Part shown: positions 17,147-26,081 of the stretch, one piece after another
How the letters are laid out: every line of letters starts with the position of its first letter
Position numbering within the stretch: position 1 is the first letter of the stretch
Assembly: GCA_020627825.1 (NCBI GenBank)
Contig: JAHDGD010000002.1
Coordinates: 1 to 64,000 of the forward strand
From: Saprospiraceae bacterium
Lineage (GTDB): Bacteria > Bacteroidota > Bacteroidia > Chitinophagales > Saprospiraceae
Reading direction: 5' to 3'
DNA length: 64,000 nucleotides
Notes under the pieces: generated by a model
Seen by the model: only the letters and a program-made list of their open reading frames with translations
The model's database searches: none
Told to the model about the DNA's origin: nothing
Position numbers and translations under genes: made by a program

Positions 17147-18409
17147 TTAATGCTTTTTTAAGCAATACTTATTCTTTTTTCCATTTTCTACAATCAAGTA
17201 CATTTCATGAATAAATTCATCTTGTCCAACACTGTGTTGTGGATCTGATACTTTTGATTTGTTGACTGAAATTGCATTGGCTTTTACAGCCCGACGGTAT
17301 TCACTCTTAGAATTAAATATACCACATTGCTCTACTAGAATGTCCTCTAATAAAAGACTTTCATTTGATTCAATCTTAAAACTTGGAATTTCTTGTTGAA
17401 CAGCTTCCAAGCTTTCTTTATTCATAGAAAGCAATTCTTCTTTGGTCGCTTTTTTATTAAATAAAAGGTTGCTAACTTTTGATACATTTTCATAGTCTTC
17501 TTTTGAGTGAACTCTTATAGTTAATTCTTCAGCAAGAATTCTTTTAAGTTGATTTGGGTTATCCCCAAATTCTGCTTCTAATTCCTCTATTTCCTCTTTT
17601 GATTTGAATGAAAAATATCTATAATATTTAGGTAAATCAGCATCGCTAGCATTTACCCAAAATTGGTAGAACTTATATGGAGATGTCAAATGTCTATCCA
17701 ACCATATATTACCATCTTCTGATTTTCCGAATTTACTACCATCTGCTTTAGTTAAAAGTGGGGTAGTAACAGCATACGCTTTACGATCTGTATTTCTTCT
17801 GATAAACTCTGTCCCACTCGTAATGTTCCCCCATTGATCACTTCCACCCATTTGGATTTCACAATTGTATTCATTTAGTAAACAAAGGTAATCGTATGCT
17901 TGTAAAAGCTGATAACTGAATTCTGTGTATGAAATTCCTGATTGAAGTCGTTTTTTTACACTCTCCTTAGAAAGCATGTAGTTTACTGTCAAGTTTTTAC
18001 CAACGTCTCTCAAAAAAGTCAATACATTCATATCTTTATAGAAATCATAGTTGTTAACTATAATTGCTGCATTGGGTCCCTCAAAATCTAAAAATTTTTT
18101 AGCTTGTTCTTTTTGAAATTCAAGGTTTGAATCTAACTCTTCATATGATTTCAACTGTCGCTCTTTATCTTTTCCACTTGGATCTCCAACTCTTCCAGTA
18201 GCACCTCCCATCAAGACAATAGGTTTATTCCCACATCTTTGGAAAATGGACAATAACATTAATTGTACATAGTTTCCTATCGTCATAGAAGGAGCTGTAG
18301 GGTCAAAGCCTATATAACCCACAATTCCACCGTTCGCTAGTTTTTCTTCTACACCAGGCGTCATGTCATGTAGCATTCCTCGCCATTTCAACTCATCTAT
18401 AAAATTCAT
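17147..18409 (-). CDS. tyrS: Tyrosine--tRNA ligase
   Basis: 420 aa, normal length. Class I aminoacyl-tRNA synthetase that charges tRNA-Tyr. The N-terminal catalytic domain has IGFDPTAPSMTIGNYVQL, GGATGRVGDPSGKD, the tyrosine-binding SYQLLQAYDYL, and the adenosine/KMSKS-region GSKFGKSEDGNIWLD. A C-terminal S4 RNA-binding domain is visible (about 350-420: LEDILVEQCGIFNSKSEYRRA). The HIGH signature reads TIGN: the last His to Asn is common, but the first His to Thr is unusual. A minus-strand TACTTTTG box (18430-18437) lies ~20 bp upstream of the ATG. Codons for DNPNQL contain a palindrome like the dispersed family. Confidence 0.95.
   Translation of the reverse strand: MNFIDELKWRGMLHDMTPGVEEKLANGGIVGYIGFDPTAPSMTIGNYVQLMLLSIFQRCGNKPIVLMGGATGRVGDPSGKDKERQLKSYEELDSNLEFQKEQAKKFLDFEGPNAAIIVNNYDFYKDMNVLTFLRDVGKNLTVNYMLSKESVKKRLQSGISYTEFSYQLLQAYDYLCLLNEYNCEIQMGGSDQWGNITSGTEFIRRNTDRKAYAVTTPLLTKADGSKFGKSEDGNIWLDRHLTSPYKFYQFWVNASDADLPKYYRYFSFKSKEEIEELEAEFGDNPNQLKRILAEELTIRVHSKEDYENVSKVSNLLFNKKATKEELLSMNKESLEAVQQEIPSFKIESNESLLLEDILVEQCGIFNSKSEYRRAVKANAISVNKSKVSDPQHSVGQDEFIHEMYLIVENGKKNKYCLKKH
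17552..17570. repeat. Palindrome resembling the dispersed family
   Basis: ATTTGGG-TTATC-CCCAAAT inside tyrS; 7-bp arms, 5-base centre, but without the GGGC/GCCC core. May be chance. Confidence 0.3.
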
Positions 18410-18508
18410 TGACTTCTTTGTTTAAGACGCAAAAGTATTATTTATCTCTTACTTATCCGCCAGTTTTCTTATTTCTTCTATACTTTTACAAGTCTATTGA
18501 GTACCGAT

Positions 18509-19810
18509 ATGAATATTGCAGCATTTATTGCCAAAAGAATTACCTTTCCTAAAAAAAGAAGTTTTACGAAACTGATTATAAACATAGGCGTAACAGCGGT
18601 TGCTCTTTCAGTTACTGTTATGATTGTTTCCACTAGTTTATTCAATGGGTTTAAAAATGAAATTTCTCAGAAAGTTTTTAACTTTTGGGGACATATACAT
18701 ATAAGTGACGCGAATACTAAAAGGACTTTCGAACCGATTCCTATTATACACGATTCAGAATTGATTGATCGGATTGCACGTCTTGAAGCTCAAGAATTCA
18801 AAATCCCCAAAACATCTTATTTCAAGGGATCTTCCAATGTCTATAAAACAGAACAAACTAGAGGTGGAGTAAAATCAATAAGCCCGTTTATTGTACTTCC
18901 CTGTATCATCAATACGAAAGATGAATTCGAGGGCATTTATTTAAGAGGACTAAATAACGATTATGCTTATGATCGTATCGATGAATTTTTGAATGAAGGA
19001 AGGTGGATGAATTGCACCGACACTTCTTATCATGAAGAGATTGTTGTTTCTGATCATATTGCTAAAAAACTTCAGCTTCAATTGGAAAATAACATCATTA
19101 TAAATTTTATTTTCGAAGGCAAACAAAAAAAGAAGAGAGTAAAGATTGTTGGAATTTACAAAACGGGAATTGAAGAATATGATAAGCAATTCGCCTTTGT
19201 TGATATTCGTTTAACACAAGAGCTAATCGGATGGAGCAAAAATCAATATGCAGGCTATGAAGTTATTTTAGATAACAAGGAAGACATGGCTATTATGAAT
19301 GAATATATTTATGTAGAGCAATTGCCTTCGAGATTGTATAGTGAAACAATCAGAGAAAAGTTTGATAATATTTTCGGCTGGCTCAATCTACAGGATGTCA
19401 ATGAAAAAGTGATTTTTTTATTGATGATTATTGTAGCCATTATCACAATGATCACAACTTATCTAATCTTAATTCTAGAAAGAACAAGAACTATTGGAAT
19501 CCTTAAGAGTTTAGGTGCGACGAATAATACAGTAGTGAAAGTCTTTTTGTATTGTGCGTTTTATATTATTTCAAGAGGAATGCTAATTGGGAATATATTG
19601 GGTTTTGGACTTTGTTTAATTCAGAAATTTACTCATATAATTAAACTTGACGAAACCAATTATCTTGTAGATTCTGCCCCTATATTATTTAATTTCCAAA
19701 CCATCTTACTTATTAATTTAGGCGTGTTACTATTAACATTAGTTTTCTTATTAGTTCCTTCTATTCTCATTTCCCATATAAAACCAGTCAAGATTTTACG
19801 ATTCAAATGA
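18509..19810 (+). CDS. ABC transporter permease, FtsX/LolC-type
   Basis: 433 aa from the ATG at 18509; a TTG four codons earlier (18497) is the alternative, but MNIAAFIAKRITFPKKRSFT is the usual start of this family. Membrane helices are at about 25-47, 303-330 (VIFLLMIIVAIITMITTYLIL), 350-375 and 395-425, with a large periplasmic domain of ~250 residues between the first two. The ERTRTIGILKSLGATN motif is the FtsX-family coupling signature. FtsX/LolC-type permeases move lipoproteins or transmit ATPase motion to periplasmic partners. No ATPase gene is adjacent. The next gene overlaps by 4 bp (ATGA). Confidence 0.85.
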   Translation: MNIAAFIAKRITFPKKRSFTKLIINIGVTAVALSVTVMIVSTSLFNGFKNEISQKVFNFWGHIHISDANTKRTFEPIPIIHDSELIDRIARLEAQEFKIPKTSYFKGSSNVYKTEQTRGGVKSISPFIVLPCIINTKDEFEGIYLRGLNNDYAYDRIDEFLNEGRWMNCTDTSYHEEIVVSDHIAKKLQLQLENNIIINFIFEGKQKKKRVKIVGIYKTGIEEYDKQFAFVDIRLTQELIGWSKNQYAGYEVILDNKEDMAIMNEYIYVEQLPSRLYSETIREKFDNIFGWLNLQDVNEKVIFLLMIIVAIITMITTYLILILERTRTIGILKSLGATNNTVVKVFLYCAFYIISRGMLIGNILGFGLCLIQKFTHIIKLDETNYLVDSAPILFNFQTILLINLGVLLLTLVFLLVPSILISHIKPVKILRFK

Positions 19811-20505
19811 TAAAAATGAATCCTTTAGAGAAGTTGAAGTACAGCAGAGACATCTTATTATTTGGATTGAAATCTCTTCCTATTCGTGTCAAAAGATTGA
19901 TAACGCATTTGGTGTTTATAAATGAAAAAATAGGCTTGGGATTTAAAAGAAGAACCTATATCATTGAATGGCTTTTATCTTCAATTTTATTATTACTGGA
20001 TATTGTATTGATTCCAGAACTATTATCGATAGTATTTATTTGGGTCAATAAAGTAAGGGGGCTTTCGCCCAAAGAAAAAGAAATTAAAACCATATTGTTC
20101 AACAAATCCTTGGAAATCCCCATAATTCTTAATGATAACGCTCGTATTACTACGAATAAAGGAAAATATGCATTTGTTGGCTATTACATTGTGAATAGTT
20201 GTGGTATGAGCGAACGAACTTTTGCTCATGAATTGGTTCATTTTTATCAGTTTTCAAAATTTGGGAGTGCTTATATTATCCGATCATTATTAGCTCAGCG
20301 ATCAATAAATGGATACAATTATGGTGGAGTTGAAAACTTGAAGCAAATGATGGAACTTAATGCTCCTGCTAAGCATTTAAATTACGAACAGCAAGGTGAA
20401 GTTTTAGCTGATTATTATACATTGATTAAATCAGTAACACGGCTTAATTGTACCGCGTATGAAAATAATGTCTCCTATTATAGGTATATACTAGATCAAT
20501 GGTAA
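19807..20505 (+). CDS. Membrane-associated HExxH metalloprotease-like protein
   Basis: 232 aa, start codon overlapping the FtsX stop (ATGA), so coupled to it. An internal ATG at 19816 is possible. A hydrophobic segment at about 57-77 (IIEWLLSSILLLLDIVLIPELL) would anchor it. The motif FAHELVHFYQF (about residue 140) is HExxH, and EQQGEVLADYY about 57 residues later could supply a third Glu ligand, as in gluzincin-type zinc peptidases. I cannot assign a named family. The codons for RGLSPKE carry a copy of the dispersed palindrome. Possible role: processing of, or quality control for, the partner permease's cargo (inference). Confidence 0.55.
   Translation: MIKMNPLEKLKYSRDILLFGLKSLPIRVKRLITHLVFINEKIGLGFKRRTYIIEWLLSSILLLLDIVLIPELLSIVFIWVNKVRGLSPKEKEIKTILFNKSLEIPIILNDNARITTNKGKYAFVGYYIVNSCGMSERTFAHELVHFYQFSKFGSAYIIRSLLAQRSINGYNYGGVENLKQMMELNAPAKHLNYEQQGEVLADYYTLIKSVTRLNCTAYENNVSYYRYILDQW
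20059..20070. repeat. Dispersed palindrome, core-only copy
   Basis: GGGC-TTTC-GCCC followed by AAAG. Sense codons read GLSPK, the same peptide as produced when the intergenic copies are translated. Confidence 0.55.
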
Positions 20506-20528
20506 AAAAGAAGTGTCCAGTTGGTCAG

Positions 20529-20555
20529 TTGTTTTAAGAGAGAAATGTATTTTTG
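20529..20555 (+). promoter_or_regulatory. Promoter of the YfiT-like gene
   Basis: TTG (20529-20531), 16-bp spacer, TATTTTTG (20548-20555). It lies inside the 5' part of the longest ORF and supports the start at 20573. Confidence 0.5.
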
Positions 20556-20572
20556 CCCACAAATTAGCCGAT

Positions 20573-21106
20573 ATGTTAGATTTAGAAAAGTTGAAATATC
20601 CTATAGGTCATGTTCATACACCTTCTTCGATGAATGACATAGACATTACTCAAGCAACAACAGTTATTCAAAAATTACCGGATGAGCTAATGGATATAAC
20701 TTTGGGGTTAAACCCCAAAGACCTTGAACATACATATAGACCTGGAGGATGGAATATAAAACAAGTCATCCATCACCTTGCAGATTCCCATATGCATGCA
20801 TTTAGTCGATTTAAATATGTTGTTACAGAAGGAGATCAAGTAGAAGTAAAAGCATATAAAGAAGCATTATGGGCTGGAACGCCAGAAATTGATGATTCCA
20901 TTGATGATTCTTTGTTGATTTTACGAGGCGTGCATAATAGATGGAGTAAGTTGATTCATTCCTTGGATCCTCAAATCTTAAATAAAGGATATTATCATTC
21001 CGAAATGAAAAGAAATGTTCCTTTGTTTGAAGCTGTTGCACAATATGAATGGCATTGCAAACATCATCTTGCTCACATACACTTAGCACTAAAAAACATG
21101 GAATAA
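20573..21106 (+). CDS. YfiT-type DinB-superfamily protein (putative metal-dependent hydrolase / bacillithiol transferase)
   Basis: 177 aa from the ATG at 20573. The ORF is open back to a GTG at 20513, but the family starts with a short leader before LKYPIGHVHTP, and a promoter sits at 20529-20555, so 20573 is preferred. The four-helix DinB fold is indicated by RPGGWNIKQVIHHLADSHM, where the HLADSH motif gives the first metal-binding His, and by QYEWHCKHHLAHI, which gives the other two. YfiT-like proteins are thiol-dependent transferases or hydrolases; the thiol used here is not known. The codons for LGLNPKD form a perfect 21-bp palindrome (20700-20720). Confidence 0.8.
   Translation: MLDLEKLKYPIGHVHTPSSMNDIDITQATTVIQKLPDELMDITLGLNPKDLEHTYRPGGWNIKQVIHHLADSHMHAFSRFKYVVTEGDQVEVKAYKEALWAGTPEIDDSIDDSLLILRGVHNRWSKLIHSLDPQILNKGYYHSEMKRNVPLFEAVAQYEWHCKHHLAHIHLALKNME
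20700..20720. repeat. Perfect 21-bp palindrome in the YfiT-like gene
   Basis: 10-bp arms CTTTGGGGTT / AACCCCAAAG with one central base. Related in shape (TTTGGGG...CCCCAAA) to the dispersed family; the sense peptide is GLNPK. Confidence 0.55.
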
Positions 21107-21174
21107 TTATTGTTCCATATAAGGTGTAGCTAAGGCATATGAATGAATTTAATTGACCAACAAAATATTTTATC

Positions 21175-22122
21175 ATGATACGATATTATAATGTTGAAAA
21201 TAGAAAACTAATCGAAGTAGATTCGATTGAACAAGCATGTTGGTTAAATATATCAAGTCCTTTTGATAAAAACGAATTGATTAAGCTTAGTGATAATCAA
21301 GAAATTCCCTTAGATTACCTAACCGATTCATTGGATATTGATGAACGCTCAAGATATGAAAGAGAGGATGAAGTTCGATTAATTGTACTTAATACACCCT
21401 TACTAAATACGGATGAAGAAGGCTATAAGCCGATTTATATAACTGCCCCCATAGGGATTATTTTAACACCAGACCATATTATAACGATTAGTCTCTTAGA
21501 CAATCCAATTATAAATTCATTTCTTGAAAGTAGAATTAAGAATTTCAATCCGCAAGATGACAAGTTATTCGTATTACAGCTGTTTGAACAAAATGTTTAT
21601 GCATACTTAGATTGCTTGAAAAAATTGAATTTAAGAAGAGATTTGATTGAACAAGAACTCTATAATAGCAGTAGAAATTCGCAATTAAGACAATTGCATA
21701 GAATCGAGAAGTCTCTTGTTTATTTTGTGACGGCATTAAGTAGTAATGAACTTCTAAAACTCAAAATCAAAAGGTCGGATTTTTTAAAAATAAAAGACTT
21801 AGAAGAGCATTCTGATTTATTTGAAGACATTATAATTGATAATTCACAAGCATTGGAGATGGCAAATGTGCATACTAATATTTTGAGCAGTACCACAGAA
21901 GTGTTTGCGTCAGTTGTTAGTAATAATCTGAATGAATTTATTCAAAGACTAACCTTGGTAACTATTATTTTGATGGTTCCTACGTTGGTCGCATCTTTTT
22001 ATGGCATGAATGTCAAGTTACCATTTATGAAGAATGAAAATGCTTTCTTTTTTATCGTTTTACTTTCCATTATATTGATTGTTTTCCTTATGTGGTTTTT
22101 CAGAAGAAAAAAGATATTATAA
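21175..22122 (+). CDS. corA: CorA-family divalent cation (Mg2+/Co2+) transporter
   Basis: 315 aa. The large N-terminal cytoplasmic domain (1-250) ends in two membrane helices at about 255-277 (LTLVTIILMVPTLVASFYGMNV) and 288-308. The selectivity signature YGMN lies between them (about residue 275), in the form ASFYGMNVKLPFM, and the protein ends with the basic RRKK tail. Forms a pentameric inner-membrane channel. The length is normal. It lies directly before the DnaA-box region and is probably monocistronic. Confidence 0.93.
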   Translation: MIRYYNVENRKLIEVDSIEQACWLNISSPFDKNELIKLSDNQEIPLDYLTDSLDIDERSRYEREDEVRLIVLNTPLLNTDEEGYKPIYITAPIGIILTPDHIITISLLDNPIINSFLESRIKNFNPQDDKLFVLQLFEQNVYAYLDCLKKLNLRRDLIEQELYNSSRNSQLRQLHRIEKSLVYFVTALSSNELLKLKIKRSDFLKIKDLEEHSDLFEDIIIDNSQALEMANVHTNILSSTTEVFASVVSNNLNEFIQRLTLVTIILMVPTLVASFYGMNVKLPFMKNENAFFFIVLLSIILIVFLMWFFRRKKIL

Positions 22123-22192
22123 GGGAATTTAATTCCAAATATGTAAAAATCGCTGCTTGTAAAAAAGAGTGTGAAATTTTACATATTATAAC

Positions 22193-22276
22193 TTTTCCAC
22201 ATATTTTATAAATATTTATTTTTATAATAATGTGTATAATAACCAGTTATGCATTTTATCCACATATTGTGGATAA
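22193..22276. other. Cluster of four DnaA boxes: candidate replication origin or DnaA-controlled nrd region
   Basis: Within 84 bp lie TTTTCCACA (22193-22201), TGTGTATAA (22231-22239, inverted TTATACACA), TTATCCACA (22256-22264) and TGTGGATAA (22268-22276, inverted). All fit TTWTNCACA; the last two are perfect consensus boxes facing each other 3 bp apart. The DNA between the first and second is nearly pure A+T, like a duplex-unwinding element. It lies in the 427-bp gap (22123-22549) before nrdB; the rest of the gap holds the leader hairpins below. In E. coli DnaA boxes control nrdAB, so either reading is possible. No dnaA, dnaN, rpmH or mnmG is nearby. Confidence 0.55.
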
Positions 22277-22374
22277 CTATAATGTGTTTTTACGTGAAAA
22301 AAGTACTTTATTTGTAGTGCGGAATAGGTAAAAACACTTAAGCTAAAGATTCACAAGAGTTTTTCAATTCTATT

Positions 22375-22490
22375 ACTTTCTAATTAAAGAGAAAGTTTAA
22401 AATCTACCGAACAGTATAGGTCATACTCTTCGGTTATTTTATCGCCAATTAAACTTATTACGATTTTTTATATATAACATGAATCGTAAT
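22375..22490 (+). promoter_or_regulatory. Hairpin-rich 5' leader of nrdB-nrdA
   Basis: Three hairpins in a row: ACTTTCT/AGAAAGT (22375-22396); ACCGAA + AGTAT / ATACT + TTCGGT with a C-C mismatch (22406-22434); and ATTACGATT/AATCGTAAT (22457-22490). None has a proper T-run, so they are not plain terminators. They sit 60-175 nt before the nrdB ATG and may form a regulatory leader. No cobalamin-riboswitch signature was seen. Confidence 0.4.
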
Positions 22491-22549
22491 ATGACATTCT
22501 TCTAAAACGAAACAGAGCAAATTATAACTATAAAATTTTAAAGGAAAAA

Positions 22550-23533
22550 ATGAGCAAAGACATTGTAAAAGAACCATTACTTGAAGACAATCCAAATAGA
22601 TTTGTTTTATTCCCCATTGAACATGATGATATTTGGAATTTTTATAAAAAATCTGAAGCTTCTTTTTGGACAGCTGAAGAAATAGATTTACATCAAGATT
22701 TATCTGATTGGGATAAAAAGTTGAATGACAATGAACGACATTTTATAAAGCACGTTTTAGCTTTTTTCGCTGCCAGTGATGGTATTGTAAATGAGAACTT
22801 AGCAGAGAACATGGTAAATGAAGTTCAATACACTGAAGCCAAGTTCTTTTATGGTTTCCAGATCATGATGGAAAACATCCATTCTGAAACATATTCCTTA
22901 TTGATAGATACCTATATTAAAGATGTAACAGAGAAAAATTATCTATTCAATGCAATAGAGAATATGGACTGTGTTAAAAAGAAAGCAGATTGGGCATTAA
23001 GATGGATTGATAATGGATCTTTCATAGAACGTTTAATTGCTTTTGCCGCTGTAGAAGGTATCTTTTTCAGTGGTTCATTTTGTTCTATTTTCTGGTTGAA
23101 GAAAAGAGGACTAATGCCAGGCTTAGCCTTCAGTAATGAATTAATCTCAAGAGATGAAGGTATGCATTGTGATTTTGCTTGTTTGCTGTATAATAGTCAT
23201 ATTGTTAATAAACTAGAAAAAGGCGTAATAACAAAGATTATAACTGACGCTGTTGAAATAGAAAAAGAATTTGTAAGCGACGCATTACCGGTAAGTTTAA
23301 TCGGTATGAATGCTGATTTAATGTGCCAATATATAGAGTTTGTAGCAGATCGTTTACTTGTGCAACTAGGAGAACCTAAAGCCTTTAACGCCGATAATCC
23401 ATTTGATTGGATGGATCTTATTTCTATACAAGGAAAGACAAACTTTTTTGAAAAAAGAGTAGGGGATTATCGTAAGTCTGGCGTTGGAGTTGATAAAGAT
23501 AAACAAGTCTTTACAATGGATGCAGACTTTTAA
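22550..23533 (+). CDS. nrdB: Ribonucleoside-diphosphate reductase small (R2) subunit, class Ia
   Basis: 327 aa. Supplies the tyrosyl radical for reduction of ribonucleotides to deoxyribonucleotides. Diiron ligands are visible: Asp46 ([11 protein letters not shown]), Glu108 and His111 in ENIHSETY, then the second set near [13 protein letters not shown] and [11 protein letters not shown]. The radical Tyr is Tyr115 of ENIHSETY, so it is a standard class Ia, eukaryote-like type. The C-terminal tail TMDADF is the peptide that docks on the large subunit. nrdA follows after 66 bp. Upstream are a DnaA-box cluster and a hairpin-rich leader, consistent with replication-linked control (inference). Confidence 0.96.
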   Translation: MSKDIVKEPLLEDNPNRFVLFPIEHDDIWNFYKKSEASFWTAEEIDLHQDLSDWDKKLNDNERHFIKHVLAFFAASDGIVNENLAENMVNEVQYTEAKFFYGFQIMMENIHSETYSLLIDTYIKDVTEKNYLFNAIENMDCVKKKADWALRWIDNGSFIERLIAFAAVEGIFFSGSFCSIFWLKKRGLMPGLAFSNELISRDEGMHCDFACLLYNSHIVNKLEKGVITKIITDAVEIEKEFVSDALPVSLIGMNADLMCQYIEFVADRLLVQLGEPKAFNADNPFDWMDLISIQGKTNFFEKRVGDYRKSGVGVDKDKQVFTMDADF

Positions 23534-23599
23534 CCAAGGATGACGATAACAATTTTAGAAGAAAACGACTGTAATAAATAAACTCTACAACACTCATTT

Positions 23600-26017
23600 A
23601 TGCAAGTAATTAAAAGAAATGGTAAGCGTGAAGACGTATCATTTGATAAAATAACAGCTAGAATCAAGAAAATGTGCTATGGTCTTGATCAACTCTATAT
23701 AGATCCTATAGAAATAGCGAAAAAAGTTATACAAGGATTATATGATGGAGTAACAACATCAGAACTTGATAATTTAGCTGCTGAAACAGCAGCTACTATG
23801 GCGACAAACCACCCTGAGTATGCACTTTTAGCTGCTAGAATTGCAGTATCAAATTTACATAAAAACACAAACAAGTCTTTCGGAGAAACAATGGAAGCAT
23901 TGTACAATTATGTAGATCCAAAAACTGGTGATCAAGCTGGTTTAATTAGCCAATCTGCAATAGAAGTTATAAGGAAGCACAAGGATAAAATTGATAGTTC
24001 AATCATTTATGATCGAGATTTCACGTTTGACTTTTTTGGGTTCAAAACACTTGAGCGGTCTTATTTATTAAGAATGGATGGGAAAGTGGTTGAAAGGCCT
24101 CAGCATCTATTAATGCGTGCATCTATAGGTATCCATGGTGAAGATATTGATGCTGCTATTGAAACGTATAATATGATGAGTGAAAAATGGTTCATCCATG
24201 CCACTCCTACTTTATTCAATGCAGCTACACCGAAACCACAACTTAGTTCATGTTTTCTTCTTTCGATGACGGATGATAGTATAAGCGGAATCTTTGAGAC
24301 GCTTAGTAGATGTGCTAAAATCTCTCAATCAGCTGGTGGAATAGGGTTAAGTATTCATAACATACGAGCTACTGGTTCATATATTAAAGGAACAGGAGGA
24401 ACATCCAATGGAATTGTTCCTATGCTCAGAGTATTTAATGATACTGCGAGATATGTTGACCAGGGTGGTGGTAAGAGAAAAGGTGCCTTCGCAGTATATC
24501 TAGAACCGTGGCACGCTGATGTGTATGAATTTCTTGATTTGAGAAAAAACCATGGTAAAGAAGAAATGAGAGCAAGAGATTTATTTTACGCTTTATGGAT
24601 TCCTGATCTTTTCATGGAACGTGTTCAAGCTGGTGGAGAATGGTCTTTATTTGATCCGAATGAAGCACCTGACTTATTTGACTTGTATGGTAAAGAGTTT
24701 GAAGATAAATACCACGAGTATGAAACGCAAGGGAAAGCTCGTAAAACTGTAAAAGCACAAGAATTATGGTTTGCTATTCTAGAAGCACAAATCGAAACAG
24801 GGACTCCTTATATTTTATACAAAGATGCAGCGAATGAAAAATCTAACCAAAAGAACTTAGGTACTATTAGATCTAGTAATTTATGTACTGAAATAATGGA
24901 ATATACATCTCCAGACGAAGTTGCTGTGTGTAATCTTGCAAGTCTTTCGTTACCGAAATTTGTTAAGAATGGTGCATTTGATTTCCAAAAACTTTATGAA
25001 GTAACTCGTATAGTGACAAGAAATCTAAATAAAGTTATCGATATAAATTACTATCCTGTTCCTGAAGCAGAAAATTCTAATATGAGGCATAGACCCATAG
25101 GTATAGGTGTTCAAGGATTAGCGGATGCTTTTATGTTAATGAGATTTGCTTTTGATTCGGAAGAAGCAAAACAATTAAATAAAGACATATTTGAAACCAT
25201 TTATTTTGGTGCAGTTACTGAATCTGCCGCATTAGCAGAAACTGAAGGCGCTTATCAAACATTTAAAGGCTCACCTGCTAGTAAAGGGATTTTACAATTT
25301 GATATGTGGGGAGTTGAGCCAACAGATAGATGGGATTGGAAAAGTCTTAAAACAAAAGTGAAAAAGAGTGGTATTAGAAATTCGTTATTACTTGCACCAA
25401 TGCCAACAGCATCCACATCGCAAATATTAGGAAACAATGAATGTTTTGAACCGTATACAAGCAACATATATTCTAGAAGAACACTTTCTGGTGAATATAT
25501 AGTGGTTAATAAACACTTATTAAAAGATCTTATCAATTTAGGTTTATGGAATGATGATATGAGACAAGCCCTTATGGCTGCAAATGGAAGTGTTCAAAAT
25601 TTGCCTATTCCTGAAGAATTAAAAGCATTATATAAAACAGTTTGGGAGCTTAGTATGAAAACTGTTATTGATCAAGCTGCTGACAGAGGTGCTTACATAT
25701 GTCAATCACAATCTTTAAACCTTTTTGTTGAAAATCCGGACTTTGGAAAACTATCCTCCATGCATTTTTATGCATGGAAAAAAGGATTAAAAACAGGGAT
25801 GTATTACTTGAGATCTAAGGCCGCTGTAGATCCTATTAAGTTCACATTGAAATCCGAACATCAAACGAAGTTTAGCGATTCGTCAGAAAAAGTTTCTACC
25901 ATTCCGAATCCACCTTCTGGAAATGAAAAAGCAGTACCTCAAAAAATGTCTGCAATTGAAGTGCAAGAAGGACAATCTTGTACTATGGAAGAAGGATGTA
26001 TTATGTGTAGTGGGTAA
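23600..26017 (+). CDS. nrdA: Ribonucleoside-diphosphate reductase large (R1) subunit, class Ia
   Basis: 805 aa. Residues 1-90 form an ATP-cone allosteric domain ([18 protein letters not shown]). The catalytic ten-strand barrel has the active cysteines in [20 protein letters not shown] (Asn, Cys and Glu of the radical site) and [12 protein letters not shown], and the substrate-binding [21 protein letters not shown]. The pair of Tyr residues for radical transfer lies in the same block. The tail [12 protein letters not shown] holds the redox cysteines that accept electrons from thioredoxin or glutaredoxin. The length is normal. Follows nrdB (reverse of the E. coli order) and ends in a terminator. 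Confidence 0.97.
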   Translation: MQVIKRNGKREDVSFDKITARIKKMCYGLDQLYIDPIEIAKKVIQGLYDGVTTSELDNLAAETAATMATNHPEYALLAARIAVSNLHKNTNKSFGETMEALYNYVDPKTGDQAGLISQSAIEVIRKHKDKIDSSIIYDRDFTFDFFGFKTLERSYLLRMDGKVVERPQHLLMRASIGIHGEDIDAAIETYNMMSEKWFIHATPTLFNAATPKPQLSSCFLLSMTDDSISGIFETLSRCAKISQSAGGIGLSIHNIRATGSYIKGTGGTSNGIVPMLRVFNDTARYVDQGGGKRKGAFAVYLEPWHADVYEFLDLRKNHGKEEMRARDLFYALWIPDLFMERVQAGGEWSLFDPNEAPDLFDLYGKEFEDKYHEYETQGKARKTVKAQELWFAILEAQIETGTPYILYKDAANEKSNQKNLGTIRSSNLCTEIMEYTSPDEVAVCNLASLSLPKFVKNGAFDFQKLYEVTRIVTRNLNKVIDINYYPVPEAENSNMRHRPIGIGVQGLADAFMLMRFAFDSEEAKQLNKDIFETIYFGAVTESAALAETEGAYQTFKGSPASKGILQFDMWGVEPTDRWDWKSLKTKVKKSGIRNSLLLAPMPTASTSQILGNNECFEPYTSNIYSRRTLSGEYIVVNKHLLKDLINLGLWNDDMRQALMAANGSVQNLPIPEELKALYKTVWELSMKTVIDQAADRGAYICQSQSLNLFVENPDFGKLSSMHFYAWKKGLKTGMYYLRSKAAVDPIKFTLKSEHQTKFSDSSEKVSTIPNPPSGNEKAVPQKMSAIEVQEGQSCTMEEGCIMCSG

Positions 26018-26047
26018 TTAAAATAAATCTTTAGCTCAAATCCATAT

Positions 26048-26081
26048 GGTAAGTATCAATTCTGATACTTGCCATTTTTTT
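26048..26081 (+). terminator. Rho-independent terminator of nrdB-nrdA
   Basis: 11-bp stem GGTAAGTATCA / TGATACTTGCC with one G-U pair, 4-base loop ATTC, then A and seven T. Its tail overlaps the 3' end of the convergent sirtuin gene. Confidence 0.9.

Noticed and set aside
22256-22276. NrdR box pair
   Set aside because: The palindrome has an odd centre and perfect DnaA-box arms; NrdR boxes are 16-bp with an even centre and come in pairs at set spacing.
22123-22549. Cobalamin riboswitch upstream of nrdB
   Set aside because: No B12-box-like sequence, and the enzyme is class Ia, which does not need cobalamin.
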